64,000 nucleotides of DNA from Planctomycetaceae bacterium. Its GTDB lineage: Bacteria > Planctomycetota > Phycisphaerae > UBA1845 > UTPLA1. Below the pieces are notes generated by a model. That model saw only the letters and a program-made list of their open reading frames with translations, was not told the DNA's origin and made no database searches. The position numbers and the translations under genes were made by a program. Below are positions 8,780 to 17,556 of this stretch, one piece after another. The DNA lies in contig WYBU01000097.1 of NCBI GenBank assembly GCA_011525745.1, positions 1 through 64,000 of the forward strand, given 5' to 3'. Each line of letters begins with the position of its first letter. The first letter of the stretch is position 1.

Positions 8780-10492
8780 TTACCTCACAAGCGACAACAG
8801 CGTTTGCAGCATCTCATCGACAACACTCAGGTACTGCGCCGCGCCCTGGAACGAACGCTGGTACATCACCAGCCGCACGGCCTCTTCGTCGAGATTCACG
8901 CCGCTGATCGACTCGCGCTGGGCTTGCAGCGAGCCGAGCATGACATCCGCCGCATCGAGTGCGTTCGTTGCGGCGTTGGCCGCCACGGCCGACTCGGCCG
9001 CGCTGCCCTGGTGATACTGTGCCAACGAAACGCCCCCGAGCATCGCCACGGGCGCATCGACCAGCGCCGCCAGCAGCCCGGCGTTGCTCCCGTCGCCGCC
9101 AAGACCGTTGGTCGCCGCGGCCACCAGCGACGGTGAGGCGGACACCAGTGCGTTGACCGAGATATCCGACGCATCGCGACCGTCGAAGAACGTGTTCAAT
9201 CCGAGCGCGGCCAGTACGTCGGTGCGATCATCCGCAAACGAAAACGACGTACCAGCGGCCGCGTTCAGGCTCAATCGCCCGTCAGGCTGAACGGCAGCCG
9301 TCACGGCGCCGCCGGTAGTAGTCATGATCTGGGCGGCCAGCGACGTCAGCGTTGTGTCGTTGCCGCCCTGGCCGTCGAGGTCGACGGTGATCTGATGCCG
9401 CGTCGTCTGACCCGTGGCGACGTCGCGAACGTCGATAAAAAACGTCCCGGATTGCGGCGTCAGGTCGAGACCGGCGGCGGTTGTATTCAGCGCGGCGTTG
9501 GCGTCGTTGACCGCGTACGTGCCGGTCAATCCGGTCCATGGCGTCAGCCCCTGCCCCGAGGCGTGCCGCTTGTTGACTTCCTGAATCAGCGCGCGGGCCA
9601 GCGTGTTCAGCCGCGAAAGCTGACTGTCGATGCCGCCGTCGCGCGCTTCGATCGCCCCGGCGATTTGCCCGCTCCGCACGTCGGCCACGCTGTTGTCATC
9701 CGCGAAGCGCACGACGTTGTTCAACAGGCCGCTGCCGGCCGGCTCCTGCACGGTCTTGAGTCCGCGCGACGTGCCGTATTCGATCAGCGGTTCGTTCCCG
9801 ATGTAGACATTGACCGATCCGCCCGGCTGCTCGCGAACCGTCACGTGCACCAGCGATGACAGTTCCTGCAACAACGCGGTTCTCTGATCGCGAAGCCCCG
9901 CCGCCGCGCCGGGATTGCCCGCTTCGGACGATGCGATCTGCACGTTGAGATCGGCGATTTGTGAGGCCAGAACGTCAGCGCGGTCGGTCAGCGCGACGAC
10001 GTCTGCATTCAGGTCCTCTCGCTGCAACAGCAGGTCGCGGCGGGTCTGTTGTATGGACGAGGCCAGCGCTTCACCGCGCCGCACGACGAGGCCGCGGACC
10101 GAGGCGTCCTCGGGCGTGTTCTGCAATTCGTGGAACGCGCTGAACAGTTCGTTGATCGTCGTTCCCAGGTTCGTCTCGCCCAGCGGATTGAGCAGCAGTT
10201 CGACGCGGTTCAGCGCCGCGCGACGCGTCAACGCCGCGTCGCGATCGGACAGCGCGCCGCGCAGTCGACCCTCCAGCGATTCCAGCACGTGGCGCTGAAT
10301 CGACGTGATCTGAACGCCCTGCCCGAGTTGCAGCCCGCCGACGTTGCCGCGCAGCGGCGCGAAATTGGCCGTCTGACGCGAGTAAATCGGATTGGCCGCG
10401 TTGGCAATGTTGTTGCCGGTCAACTGCAAGGCCTGTTGATAGGCCAGCAGCGCCGAGCGGCCAATGCTGAGGGCGGACGTGTTCAGTCCCAT
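8780..10492 (-). CDS. flgK: Flagellar hook-associated protein 1 (FlgK)
   Basis: A 570-residue first hook-filament junction protein. The N-terminus has the rod/hook signature ALLAYQQALQLTGNNIANAANPIYSRQTA, and the C-terminus ends MYQRSFQGAAQYLSVVDEML, the typical FlgK end. The length is normal (E. coli 547). It follows flgN closely, the expected chaperone-substrate pair. GGGATGA upstream of the ATG is only a weak ribosome site, so coupling to upstream translation may help. Confidence 0.93.
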   Translation of the reverse strand: MGLNTSALSIGRSALLAYQQALQLTGNNIANAANPIYSRQTANFAPLRGNVGGLQLGQGVQITSIQRHVLESLEGRLRGALSDRDAALTRRAALNRVELLLNPLGETNLGTTINELFSAFHELQNTPEDASVRGLVVRRGEALASSIQQTRRDLLLQREDLNADVVALTDRADVLASQIADLNVQIASSEAGNPGAAAGLRDQRTALLQELSSLVHVTVREQPGGSVNVYIGNEPLIEYGTSRGLKTVQEPAGSGLLNNVVRFADDNSVADVRSGQIAGAIEARDGGIDSQLSRLNTLARALIQEVNKRHASGQGLTPWTGLTGTYAVNDANAALNTTAAGLDLTPQSGTFFIDVRDVATGQTTRHQITVDLDGQGGNDTTLTSLAAQIMTTTGGAVTAAVQPDGRLSLNAAAGTSFSFADDRTDVLAALGLNTFFDGRDASDISVNALVSASPSLVAAATNGLGGDGSNAGLLAALVDAPVAMLGGVSLAQYHQGSAAESAVAANAATNALDAADVMLGSLQAQRESISGVNLDEEAVRLVMYQRSFQGAAQYLSVVDEMLQTLLSLVR

Positions 10493-10544
10493 GAGTTCAT
10501 CCCGATCACTGTGTCAATAGATTCCAAGCCGCCGCGCAACCCGT

Positions 10545-11096
10545 TCAGGCCAGCGCGTCCAGCATCGCCGGCACGCGCGACTCCGATCGGCCGTAACCGC
10601 CGGCTGACGAGGCGGCCTCGGTCATGGCGTCGAACATCGAGCGGAAGTGCGCGCTCATTTCGCGGCACACCATCGTCGCGACGCGATTCGCGTCGGCCAC
10701 CGCCATCATTCGCGACCGCAGCGCGGCCGCCAGGCCGTGAAGCTCCGATCGCACCGCAGGCGGCGCGTTCTCCAGCAGTCGGCTCAGCGGCACGTCCGAC
10801 CTGGCGGCGCTGTCCGTGCCCGGCTCGTTTGCATCGGCTGCGCTTGTTTGCCTCATCATGTGACCTACGACCGCAAGCCGCTGTGCTTCGAGCCGTTCGA
10901 ATTCGCGCGACAGCTCCGCCACGCGCGCCGCGGCTTGATCCATTCCGGCGATATCGGCCGTTCGCATGGCTTCGCGTTGCGCGTCCAGCGCCGATTGCAG
11001 GCGCGTCTGATGATCGATCAGCGCCGTCAGCAGCGCCTTCAGCTTCGGCAATTCCGACGTCGCGGGCCGGGCCGTTTCCGCCAGTTCTCGCTTCAT
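10545..11096 (-). CDS. flgN: FlgN-like flagellar export chaperone
   Basis: A 183-residue, mainly helical protein with a long predicted helical hairpin: LKALLTALIDHQTRLQSALD, then an Ala-rich stretch, then RVAELSREFERLEAQRLAVV. FlgN chaperones FlgK and FlgL. Sequence similarity within the family is low, and the call rests mainly on position directly upstream of flgK and on the fold pattern. GGGAGGGG lies about 7 bp upstream, and its ATG overlaps the flgJ stop by 4 bp (ATGA). Confidence 0.8.
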   Translation of the reverse strand: MKRELAETARPATSELPKLKALLTALIDHQTRLQSALDAQREAMRTADIAGMDQAAARVAELSREFERLEAQRLAVVGHMMRQTSAADANEPGTDSAARSDVPLSRLLENAPPAVRSELHGLAAALRSRMMAVADANRVATMVCREMSAHFRSMFDAMTEAASSAGGYGRSESRVPAMLDALA

Positions 11097-11551
11097 CGCT
11101 CGCCCCCTCCCGTCTGCCGGATCGCCTGGACCGTCGCGCGATGGGCGGCCGCGTCGGCCTCGAGTGCGGTAAGGCGATCATCGCCGCCATACCGGTCGGC
11201 CACGGCTTCGACCCAGGCTGCCGGCATTCGCTCGGCCAATGTGCGACCGACGCGCTTCGACAACTCCAGAGCAAGCTGGCCGCCGAAGACTTCTTCGCCG
11301 CGTCCGCCGTGGGCGAATTTCGTTTTGAACGGGCTGTCCTGCATCTGTCGAATCACCGGTCCCACCAGAGCCATGCCGACGGCTTCGCCCCATCGACGTT
11401 TGAATTCATCGACGCCTGCCGACGTTGCGGATGAGTCCGAAACGGCGTTCTCGCGCGAAACTGCTCCGACCGGCACGGACGCGGACCGCGCCCAGGGCGC
11501 GCGGAGCGAGCCGTACGATCGCACGCTCGAAAGGGGCGTCACATCGGACAT
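11093..11551 (-). CDS. flgJ: Rod-binding protein, FlgJ N-terminal domain only
   Basis: A 152-residue protein. Residues 55-130 fit the rod-binding domain: MALVGPVIRQMQDS, then FGGQLALELSKRVGRTLAERM. The muramidase domain of enterobacterial FlgJ is absent, as in many bacteria where peptidoglycan is opened by another enzyme. The start at 11551 has GAGAGA 5 bp upstream. A longer open frame to 11944 runs through a dispersed repeat (11634-11662) and antisense of flgI, so it was not used. The stop overlaps flgN by 4 bp. Confidence 0.85.
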   Translation of the reverse strand: MSDVTPLSSVRSYGSLRAPWARSASVPVGAVSRENAVSDSSATSAGVDEFKRRWGEAVGMALVGPVIRQMQDSPFKTKFAHGGRGEEVFGGQLALELSKRVGRTLAERMPAAWVEAVADRYGGDDRLTALEADAAAHRATVQAIRQTGGGER

Positions 11552-11633
11552 TTGATCTCTCGTTTCGTTCGCGGCACCCGTTCGACGGCGCAGCGCGCTC
11601 GATTCAACGTCTAAGCGCTCCGCGGCGTCCCGC

Positions 11634-11662
11634 GCCGCTCCCTCACGGTCGCGGTTCGGTTT
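11634..11662. repeat. Dispersed repeat family C, copy 1
   Basis: Contains CTCCCTCACGGTCGCGGTTC, the core of a family with further copies at 15574, 37666, 48880, 48932 and 49053. It lies in the 143-bp flgI-flgJ spacer. Confidence 0.75.
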
Positions 11663-11694
11663 AAGCGTTGCGCGGCTCACGTCCAGCAGCGACG

Positions 11695-12780
11695 CTACGG
11701 ATCCTCGTACACGATCCGCGCGTGGATGCGTCCCGTGCGATGCATCGTTTCGACCAGGTCGATCATCCGCTCGGCCGGAACACGCAGCCGGTTCAGCGCT
11801 GCGACCAGATCGTTGAGCTTCGCGCTGGGCCGGCCCGAAACGTCGAGCTTGGCCACCGTGCTTTCGGTCACGACCGGATTCTCCGGCGTTCCATCGAACG
11901 GCGGCTGCACGGTCTGAATCGTCAGTCCGTTCTGCGAGAACCACACCGGCGCGATTTCCACGTCGCCGGTCACGACGATCGTGCCCTTGGCGCGGTTGAT
12001 CACGACCCGCGCCTCGGACGCCGGCATCAGCAATTCCAGCGACTCGATTCGCGCCAGGAAGGCCGCCGGGTCGGCACGCTCGGCCGGCGGAATCGTCACC
12101 GCCACGTTTTTCGGATCAACCGCGCGAGCGATCGCATCGCTTTGCCCGACGGCCGATTGATCTTCGTTGATGATCTGCGCGATCGTCGCGGCCATGGCCC
12201 AGCTTGCGTGCACGTCGGACAGCACCAGAGTGACGGCGCCGTCGCTGATGTAGTGATGCACGACGTCGCGTTCCATGATCGCGCCGCGGCGCACAACCGC
12301 GCGCGTCGGACTCTTTGGATCGGGCACCTCCACCGCGCCGGCCGCCATCGCGAAGATCCGGCGGTCCTTCTTGTTCGGACCCTGAAGCGGAGCCAGAAAC
12401 AGTCGCCCGCCGACGAGGCTTTTCGCCGCGCCGATGGCGGTCAGGTGAACGTCGAGCGCGTCGCCCTCGCGGACGCCGTGCTCCGGCAGCGTGACCTCGA
12501 TGCTCACCAGCGCCACGTTCTTGGCGTCCTTGAGTTCCTCGACGGCGGCCGGATTGCTGAAATTCGCCAGCATCTGTACGAGCGGTCGGATGGCCGGCGC
12601 GAACTTGCCGCCGTCGCCCTTGCCGTTGAGTCCGCACACCAGCCCGATTCCGACGAGCTTGTTGTGGCGCGCCCCCTGCAAGTGCGTCACATCGCCGACA
12701 CGCGTGGCATGAACCACCGCCGCCGGCGCCAGAAGCGCGGTCGCGACAACAAGTGCCATGATGCGTGAGCGAGCGTTCAT
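11695..12780 (-). CDS. flgI: Flagellar P-ring protein FlgI
   Basis: A 361-residue periplasmic P-ring subunit. A signal peptide (about 1-25) is followed by the family motifs TRVGDVTHLQGARHNKLVGIGLV and GLNGKGD, then NVALVSIEVTLPEHGVREGDALDV. The C-terminus contains LDVSGRPSAKLNDLVAALNRLRV, the conserved end of FlgI. Its length matches E. coli FlgI (365). It lies downstream of flgH with a 212-bp repeat-bearing spacer. Confidence 0.95.
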   Translation of the reverse strand: MNARSRIMALVVATALLAPAAVVHATRVGDVTHLQGARHNKLVGIGLVCGLNGKGDGGKFAPAIRPLVQMLANFSNPAAVEELKDAKNVALVSIEVTLPEHGVREGDALDVHLTAIGAAKSLVGGRLFLAPLQGPNKKDRRIFAMAAGAVEVPDPKSPTRAVVRRGAIMERDVVHHYISDGAVTLVLSDVHASWAMAATIAQIINEDQSAVGQSDAIARAVDPKNVAVTIPPAERADPAAFLARIESLELLMPASEARVVINRAKGTIVVTGDVEIAPVWFSQNGLTIQTVQPPFDGTPENPVVTESTVAKLDVSGRPSAKLNDLVAALNRLRVPAERMIDLVETMHRTGRIHARIVYEDP

Positions 12781-12992
12781 ATGAAAGCCATTAGCTATCT
12801 GCTATCTGCTATCAGCCGTAAGCCGGGCACGGTTGTCTGTTGCCAAGAAGCATCCACAATTCGCCATTCCCGTGCAGGCGGTAATCCACTCGTTCGCTTC
12901 CCCGCAGCGCTGGCGCGTGCGGCTCGGATTTATGTCTCGACGTTTCGCCGTTCCGACGTTTTCACGTTTCGACCGTGTCGATCGCACAGCGA
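12781..12992. repeat. flgH-flgI spacer with mixed repeat fragments
   Basis: A short direct repeat (TAGCTATCTGCTATCTGC, 12792-12815), a CATTCCCGTGCAGGCGGTAA fragment (12866-12885) of a widely seen inverted-repeat type, a GCGCTGGCGCGTGCGGCTCG unit (12901-12920) and CGACGTTTC simple repeats (12938-12968) are packed together. No gene. Confidence 0.5.
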
Positions 12993-13754
12993 TCAGAACG
13001 GCCGCAACGTGTCCGTGATCCTTTGCAGCCAGCCGCGGCGCGAGGCGTCGCGGACCTGGCCGGAGTTCTTCGTTCGCAATTCGACGTCGGCCAACTGCGT
13101 GCTGAGAATGCTGTTGTCGGCGGTGACGTCCTGCCCGCGGCAGTAGCCGATCAGCGTCATCGTCTGTTCTTCCTCGTCGTACTCGATGGTCTTGCTGGCC
13201 ATGAGCACGAGCTGGCCGTTGGGTTTTACGTCGACCACGCGGGCCGTGATGCGCGTCGTCAGCTCGTCCTGCCGATTGGCTTGCCCGTTGCCGGTGCGGC
13301 GATCGTTGGTTTCCATGTCGATCTCGGGCACGCCGCCGCGGAACGGCTGTTGCACCCACTTTCGATCGTGGAAGCGGAACCACTCCTCCAGCTTCCACTG
13401 CAAGTCCCAGCGGCGGTCCTGCTGATAGCGATTGTCCGATTTGTAGCGCGTCCGCTCCAGCACGATGATCGTGACGAGATCGTGCACGCGGAACTGCCGC
13501 TGTTCCGGCGGCGCCACGGCCGTAAACGACGTCTGGTTCAGCGGATCGTTCGCCTGCGCGTCGACCGGCGTGGCCGCGCCGGCGCTGGCCGGAAGCGCCG
13601 CCGACGCCGAGGGCTGACTGGCGGCGACCTGCTCGGCCGCGACCTGCTCGCCCTCGAGGAACAGCGACGAGCTTTGCCCGCGTGCCGCGCCGGCGGCCGC
13701 GAGCGTCGCGACGCTGAAAATGAGCAAACGGCCGATGTTGTTATTCCTTCTCAT
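12993..13754 (-). CDS. flgH: Flagellar L-ring protein FlgH, no lipobox
   Basis: A 253-residue outer-membrane ring protein. The C-terminal two thirds are typical: VHDLVTIIVLERTRYKSD, then LTTRITARVVDVKPNGQLVL, KTIEYDEEEQTMTLIG, and a CRGQDVTADNSILSTQLADVE region. E. coli FlgH is a lipoprotein. Here the signal peptide (1-26) ends AAAGAARGQ with no cysteine, suggesting signal peptidase I processing. Residues 30-75 are an Ala/Ser/Gln-rich linker. Confidence 0.93.
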   Translation of the reverse strand: MRRNNNIGRLLIFSVATLAAAGAARGQSSSLFLEGEQVAAEQVAASQPSASAALPASAGAATPVDAQANDPLNQTSFTAVAPPEQRQFRVHDLVTIIVLERTRYKSDNRYQQDRRWDLQWKLEEWFRFHDRKWVQQPFRGGVPEIDMETNDRRTGNGQANRQDELTTRITARVVDVKPNGQLVLMASKTIEYDEEEQTMTLIGYCRGQDVTADNSILSTQLADVELRTKNSGQVRDASRRGWLQRITDTLRPF

Positions 13755-14087
13755 GACGACGTTCCTCGACGTTTTCGCGTGGCACGGGCTTGCAGCCCGT
13801 GCGAATCAGAGCCGCGCAGCGCAAGCAAGCGGGATCCGGTCACTGGGCACGAGAGTCATCCGTTCACTTGCACTGTTGCGGCCTCCGCCTGCCGGCGCGC
13901 CGAGCGCCATCCTCAATCACGCATCGTCCTACGCACATCCTCGCCGCCCAATCCCGCTCGCGTACGCTTCGCGGCTCGGATTGCATGCTCGCTGACGCTT
14001 CGCGGCTCGGGTCACCGCGGCGCTGGCGCTTGCGGCTCGGATGACCGCGGCGCTAACGCTTGCGGCTCGGTCAGGGCGCCTGCCCCG
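13755..14087. repeat. flgA-flgH spacer with repeat families B and D
   Basis: A family-B palindrome, CACGGGCTTGCAGCCCGTG, lies at 13783-13801. From about 13965 to 14072 there are four imperfect tandem units of the type CGCTNACGCTTGCGGCTCGG, two separated by ACCGCGG. Related units occur at 12901 and near 26229. No gene. Confidence 0.65.
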
Positions 14088-15263
14088 TTAAGGGCCATCC
14101 GCGCGGCTCAGAACCGTCGCCTGTTCGCTGACCGTCACCGTTCCCGGCCCGCTCACCGTTCCCATGAAGCGCGATTCCGATCCCTCGGCGCGCAGCTCAA
14201 TCACGTCGCCCAGCCAGCCCTGCCGCATCGCCCGCGCCGTGGAGTGAACCACCACGCCGCCGGCGCGGCTCCATACCGTCACCAACTCGTTCCGCCGCAC
14301 CAGCGGCTTGCTCTGCAAGTCGCGCGGCCGCAGCATGTCTCCCGGCCGCAACGCCCGGCGCGACTCCGCGCCGATCGCCGCCGCCGCTTCGGTCACGCCC
14401 AGATCGCCCAGCTTGCGGAACGGCCGTTCCTCAACGCGAATGTCTCGCGGCGTGATTTCCTGGCCGTAGTTGATGACGCGGGCCGCCACGACCACCGGCC
14501 GAAGCAGCGTGGTTTCCGCCAGTATGGGCACGACCTGAACCGGCTTGTCCTCGCGCTGCACTTCCACGTCGAACCACACCATTCCGACGCGCTCGGCCGT
14601 GGCGTCGCGCGGACGAATGACGAAACGGCATTCCGGCGAGCGCAGCGCCAGTGCCGGCCGATGCGCAGCGCCGAATCGCACGTCCACGCGCCCGCCCAGA
14701 TCGGCCGTCCAGGCCGCGATGTGGCTCCGCAAGGCGAATTCCAGCGTGTCGGGCGAAAGGGAATCTTCCCGCATCGACGCGACTGGATCGTTGAAACGAT
14801 CTACAGCGCGAGTCTCGAGGAATCCGTCGCGCGGCGAGCGTGTCCGCTCGTGCGGCGGGCGCGGCGACGATCCGCGCAGAGCCTCCTGCTCACGGACAGA
14901 CGGCTCGTCGGCATCGACGCGCGGCGATGACGGCGGCCGCGGCGCGGTGGAGCTCACGTCGCAGCGCGCCGCACCCAGAATCGTGATCTCGGCCAGATTC
15001 AACCGCGCGCCGTCGAGCGCCTGGCGAATCTGTTTCACGTCGATGCGAGTCGATCCACCTGCGGCGGGCGCCGGAGCGACAACCACCGCGGATAGTCGCT
15101 CCAACGCGGCGGCGTCGAATCCGTGCAACGCGGCCACGTCCGCCAGCATGATGTTCTCACCATTGACTTCAGCGGTCGGCCACAGCCGCACCTCGCCGCC
15201 ATGCGCGGCGGAAGCAAGTGCCAGGGGAATAAGGACAACGCCGAGGGAAATGATTCTTTCCAC
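14088..15263 (-). CDS. flgA: Flagellar basal body P-ring formation protein FlgA
   Basis: A 391-residue periplasmic chaperone for P-ring assembly. The GTG start at 15263 gives a signal peptide (ERIISLGVVLIPLALASAAHG). The frame stays open to 15542, but that extension runs through a family-A repeat, so it is not expected to be coding. The C-terminal SAF-type domain is clear: VVVAARVINYGQEITPRDIRV, then LRPGDMLRPRDLQSKPLV, then VTVWSRAGGVVVHSTARAM. Residues 85-150 are low-complexity Ser/Pro/Arg, possibly an insertion. No strong ribosome site is visible, so the start is uncertain. Confidence 0.85.
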   Translation of the reverse strand: MERIISLGVVLIPLALASAAHGGEVRLWPTAEVNGENIMLADVAALHGFDAAALERLSAVVVAPAPAAGGSTRIDVKQIRQALDGARLNLAEITILGAARCDVSSTAPRPPSSPRVDADEPSVREQEALRGSSPRPPHERTRSPRDGFLETRAVDRFNDPVASMREDSLSPDTLEFALRSHIAAWTADLGGRVDVRFGAAHRPALALRSPECRFVIRPRDATAERVGMVWFDVEVQREDKPVQVVPILAETTLLRPVVVAARVINYGQEITPRDIRVEERPFRKLGDLGVTEAAAAIGAESRRALRPGDMLRPRDLQSKPLVRRNELVTVWSRAGGVVVHSTARAMRQGWLGDVIELRAEGSESRFMGTVSGPGTVTVSEQATVLSRADGP

Positions 15264-15309
15264 CTTTACCCGCAAGAGCGACCGCGTACGCGGGGAGCGA
15301 GTTCCGACA

Positions 15310-15382
15310 CGGACAAGCCCTCGCAAGAGGCGTTTTTCCGAGCCGCCGCTCCAACGCTGCGCGAGGGCTTGACCGTGCCACC
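15310..15382. repeat. Family-A palindromic repeat, copy 1
   Basis: Inverted arms CAAGCCCTCGC (left) and GCGAGGGCTTG (right) flank a variable 35-40-bp centre. It lies between flgG and flgA. Confidence 0.75.
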
Positions 15383-15573
15383 CCCGCGAGATTGCGCGGG
15401 GACTTTTGGTAGGACGGATTCCCCGCCGCGCGACAATTCGACCCCTGCCGCGTGTCGCAAGTCGTGTCATCATTCCTGGTCGTAAGTCAGTCACCGCGTG
15501 CTCCCGGCGCACCGTCAAGAATGGCCCGGATCTCAACTCCACGGCGGGCCGAATCTGAACTCGGGCGTCCCTC

Positions 15574-15602
15574 GTCGCTCCCTCACGGTCGCGGTTCGGT
15601 TC
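15574..15602. repeat. Dispersed repeat family C, copy 2
   Basis: CTCCCTCACGGTCGCGGTTC core, just past the flgG stop codon in the flgG-flgA spacer. Confidence 0.75.
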
Positions 15603-15628
15603 ACACCGCCGTACTTCCCGTCAACTCA

Positions 15629-16432
15629 CTAAAACCGCCTAAGGTTGTTCAACGTCTGCAACGTCTGATCGGCGGACTGGATCGTCTGCGAGTTCATCTC
15701 GAACGCGCGTTGTGTCTTGATCAGTTCCACCAGCTCGCGAACCGGATCGACATTGGACCGCTCCAGCGTGCCGGCCTGGATTTCGCCCAGCCCCTGCTCG
15801 GTCGGATTGCCGAGAATCGGCTCGCCCGACGCCGGCGTCGCCAGGTAAAGATTGCGGCCGACGGTCTTCAGCCCGGCCGGGTTCACGAATCGGGCCAACT
15901 GAATCTGGCCCAACTCGGTCTGCACGCCCGCTTCGGTCACAAACACGCGCCCATCGGGCTTGACGTCGACCTGTGTGGCGTTCTGCGGAATCGTGATCGG
16001 CGGCTCCAGTCGGCTGCCGATGCTGTTGCCCAGAACCAGTTGCCCGTTGGCGTTTTTCGTGAAGTTGCCCGCCCGCGTGTAGGCCGTCGTTTCGTTGCCA
16101 TCGACGACGGTGATCACCTGGAAAAAGCCCTCGCCCAGGATCGACAAATCGAGCGGATTCGTCGTGACATCCGGCGAGCCTTGCGTGAAGTCGAGCTGCG
16201 TGCCGCTGAGCTTGACCCCCAGGCCGATGATCGTTCCGTAGGGCAGCGGCTCCTGCTGTGCGTTGTTGCCGCCCGGCGGCACCAGCGTCTGGTACAGCAG
16301 GTCCTCGAAGTTCGGCCGCGATGACTTAAAGGCCACCGTTTCCAGATTGGCCAGGTTGTTGGCCACGATGTTGAGCTTCTGGTCCATGGCCTGCATGCCG
16401 GTCGCAGCGGTGTAGAGCGCGGAGATCGCCAT
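15629..16432 (-). CDS. flgG: Flagellar distal rod protein FlgG
   Basis: A 267-residue distal rod subunit. The N-terminus ALYTAATGMQAMDQKLNIVANNLANLETVAFK is the rod signature, the middle has GFFQV, then AYTRAGNF, and the C-terminus ends with LVELIKTQRAFEMNSQTIQSADQTLQ. The length equals E. coli FlgG (260). It follows the FlgF-like gene by 30 bp. Confidence 0.95.
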   Translation of the reverse strand: MAISALYTAATGMQAMDQKLNIVANNLANLETVAFKSSRPNFEDLLYQTLVPPGGNNAQQEPLPYGTIIGLGVKLSGTQLDFTQGSPDVTTNPLDLSILGEGFFQVITVVDGNETTAYTRAGNFTKNANGQLVLGNSIGSRLEPPITIPQNATQVDVKPDGRVFVTEAGVQTELGQIQLARFVNPAGLKTVGRNLYLATPASGEPILGNPTEQGLGEIQAGTLERSNVDPVRELVELIKTQRAFEMNSQTIQSADQTLQTLNNLRRF

Positions 16433-16462
16433 AAAAACTATCGCCTGTCTCGTTCGCGCCGC

Positions 16463-17239
16463 CTAGGCCAGCCGACCGACGTCGTTGACCACGCGGCCGA
16501 GCGTCTGGTCCTGGAGCGAAATCATCGTGGCGTTTACCTGATACGCTCGCGTTGCTTCGATCAGCCGCACCAGGCTGGCGACCGGATCGACGCCGGAGGA
16601 TTCATACGCATATTGCACCACGCCGCCGTCTCCGGCCCGCGGCCGGGCGCCGTCGGCGTCGAACAGGTTCGTGCCGGCCTTCTGCAATCGACTGCGATCG
16701 TCGAAGTCCACAACACCCAGCCGCGCCACCGCCACCTCGCCCTGCCGAATGGTTCCGTTCGCATCGATCGCGATCGAACCGGCGGAGGCGCTGCGGTCGA
16801 GCCGAACCGGCCGGCCGGCGTCGTCGAGCACTTCGAATCCGCCCGCGGCCGTCACCAAAGCGCCGTCCGCCCTCAGAGCGAAACGCCCGTTGCGCGTGTA
16901 GCGCGTGCCTTCGGCCGATCTCACGGCAAAGAAGCCGTCGCCGTCGACGGCCACGTCGAGCGGATTGCCGGGCGACGGCGTCAACGCGGCCGCGGAAAAA
17001 TCGGTATGTCGCGGCGTCACTCCCACGCCACCGCTCATGTCGTCCAGAATCGCGTGAGCCGGGCGCGCGTCGTCGCCGAGCACCGATCCGCCGCGCGCCG
17101 CGGCCAGCCGTTCGCGAAACGACACGGTGTCGGGCTTGAAGCCGGGCGTATCGAGGTTGGCGAGGTTGTTGGCGAGCACGTCCTGCCGGACCTGCTGCGC
17201 CTGCATCCCCGCCGCGCACTGCCACAAGCCCTGAATCAT
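16463..17239 (-). CDS. flgF: Flagellar basal-body rod protein FlgF-like
   Basis: A 258-residue rod protein of the FlgF/FlgG family: IQGLWQCAAGMQAQQVRQDVLANNLANLDTPGFK at the N-terminus, VDGDGFFAV with RYTRNGRF in the middle, and SLVRLIEATRAYQVNATMIS at the end. It is called FlgF because it is more divergent than the adjacent FlgG and lies upstream of it. The ATG at 17239 overlaps the stop of the 106-aa gene by 4 bp, so translation is coupled. Confidence 0.9.
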   Translation of the reverse strand: MIQGLWQCAAGMQAQQVRQDVLANNLANLDTPGFKPDTVSFRERLAAARGGSVLGDDARPAHAILDDMSGGVGVTPRHTDFSAAALTPSPGNPLDVAVDGDGFFAVRSAEGTRYTRNGRFALRADGALVTAAGGFEVLDDAGRPVRLDRSASAGSIAIDANGTIRQGEVAVARLGVVDFDDRSRLQKAGTNLFDADGARPRAGDGGVVQYAYESSGVDPVASLVRLIEATRAYQVNATMISLQDQTLGRVVNDVGRLA

Positions 17240-17556
17240 GCCGCGTCTCCCATGGCGCGTTGCCGGTCTATTCGCGCGTCGCGCACGCCCTTGAGCAGGC
17301 AGGCGTACAGCACGCTCGTCGCCTCGCGCCGGGCCTCGGCGGCCGACGCACAAGCGTCCGCCTTATCGGAATCGCCGGACGGTTGAACTTGAGTCGAATC
17401 GGGCGACGCGTTGCGATCATCGCGCGCATGATGGACGTGCAGCGCCGCGGCCAGCGCGGCCGCGGCGCGAATCTCGGATGCCAAATCGCACCAGTCGATC
17501 GGCCCGGCAGGCGTCGGCGGCGCGGTCGGCTTTGCCTCCGGCTTGCGTTGAATCAT
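17236..17556 (-). CDS. Unknown 106-aa protein heading flagellar operon
   Basis: A 106-residue soluble protein with no signal peptide or membrane segment. It has a Pro/Ala-rich start, then a helical Ala-rich segment (SEIRAAAALAAALHVHHA), a low-complexity Ser/Asp stretch, and a C-terminal helix (REATSVLYACLLKGVRDARI). GAGGAG lies 7 bp before the ATG and its stop overlaps flgF by 4 bp, so it is very likely real and co-translated. Position suggests a rod-assembly or export accessory role, but nothing in the sequence shows it. Confidence 0.65.
   Translation of the reverse strand: MIQRKPEAKPTAPPTPAGPIDWCDLASEIRAAAALAAALHVHHARDDRNASPDSTQVQPSGDSDKADACASAAEARREATSVLYACLLKGVRDARIDRQRAMGDAA

Noticed and set aside
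11093-11944. Longer 283-aa form of FlgJ
   Set aside because: The N-terminal 130 codons pass through a family-C repeat and antisense of flgI. The 11551 start has a ribosome site and fits the family.
12975-14930. 651-aa plus-strand frame across flgH and flgA
   Set aside because: Passes antisense through two real genes and repeat spacers.
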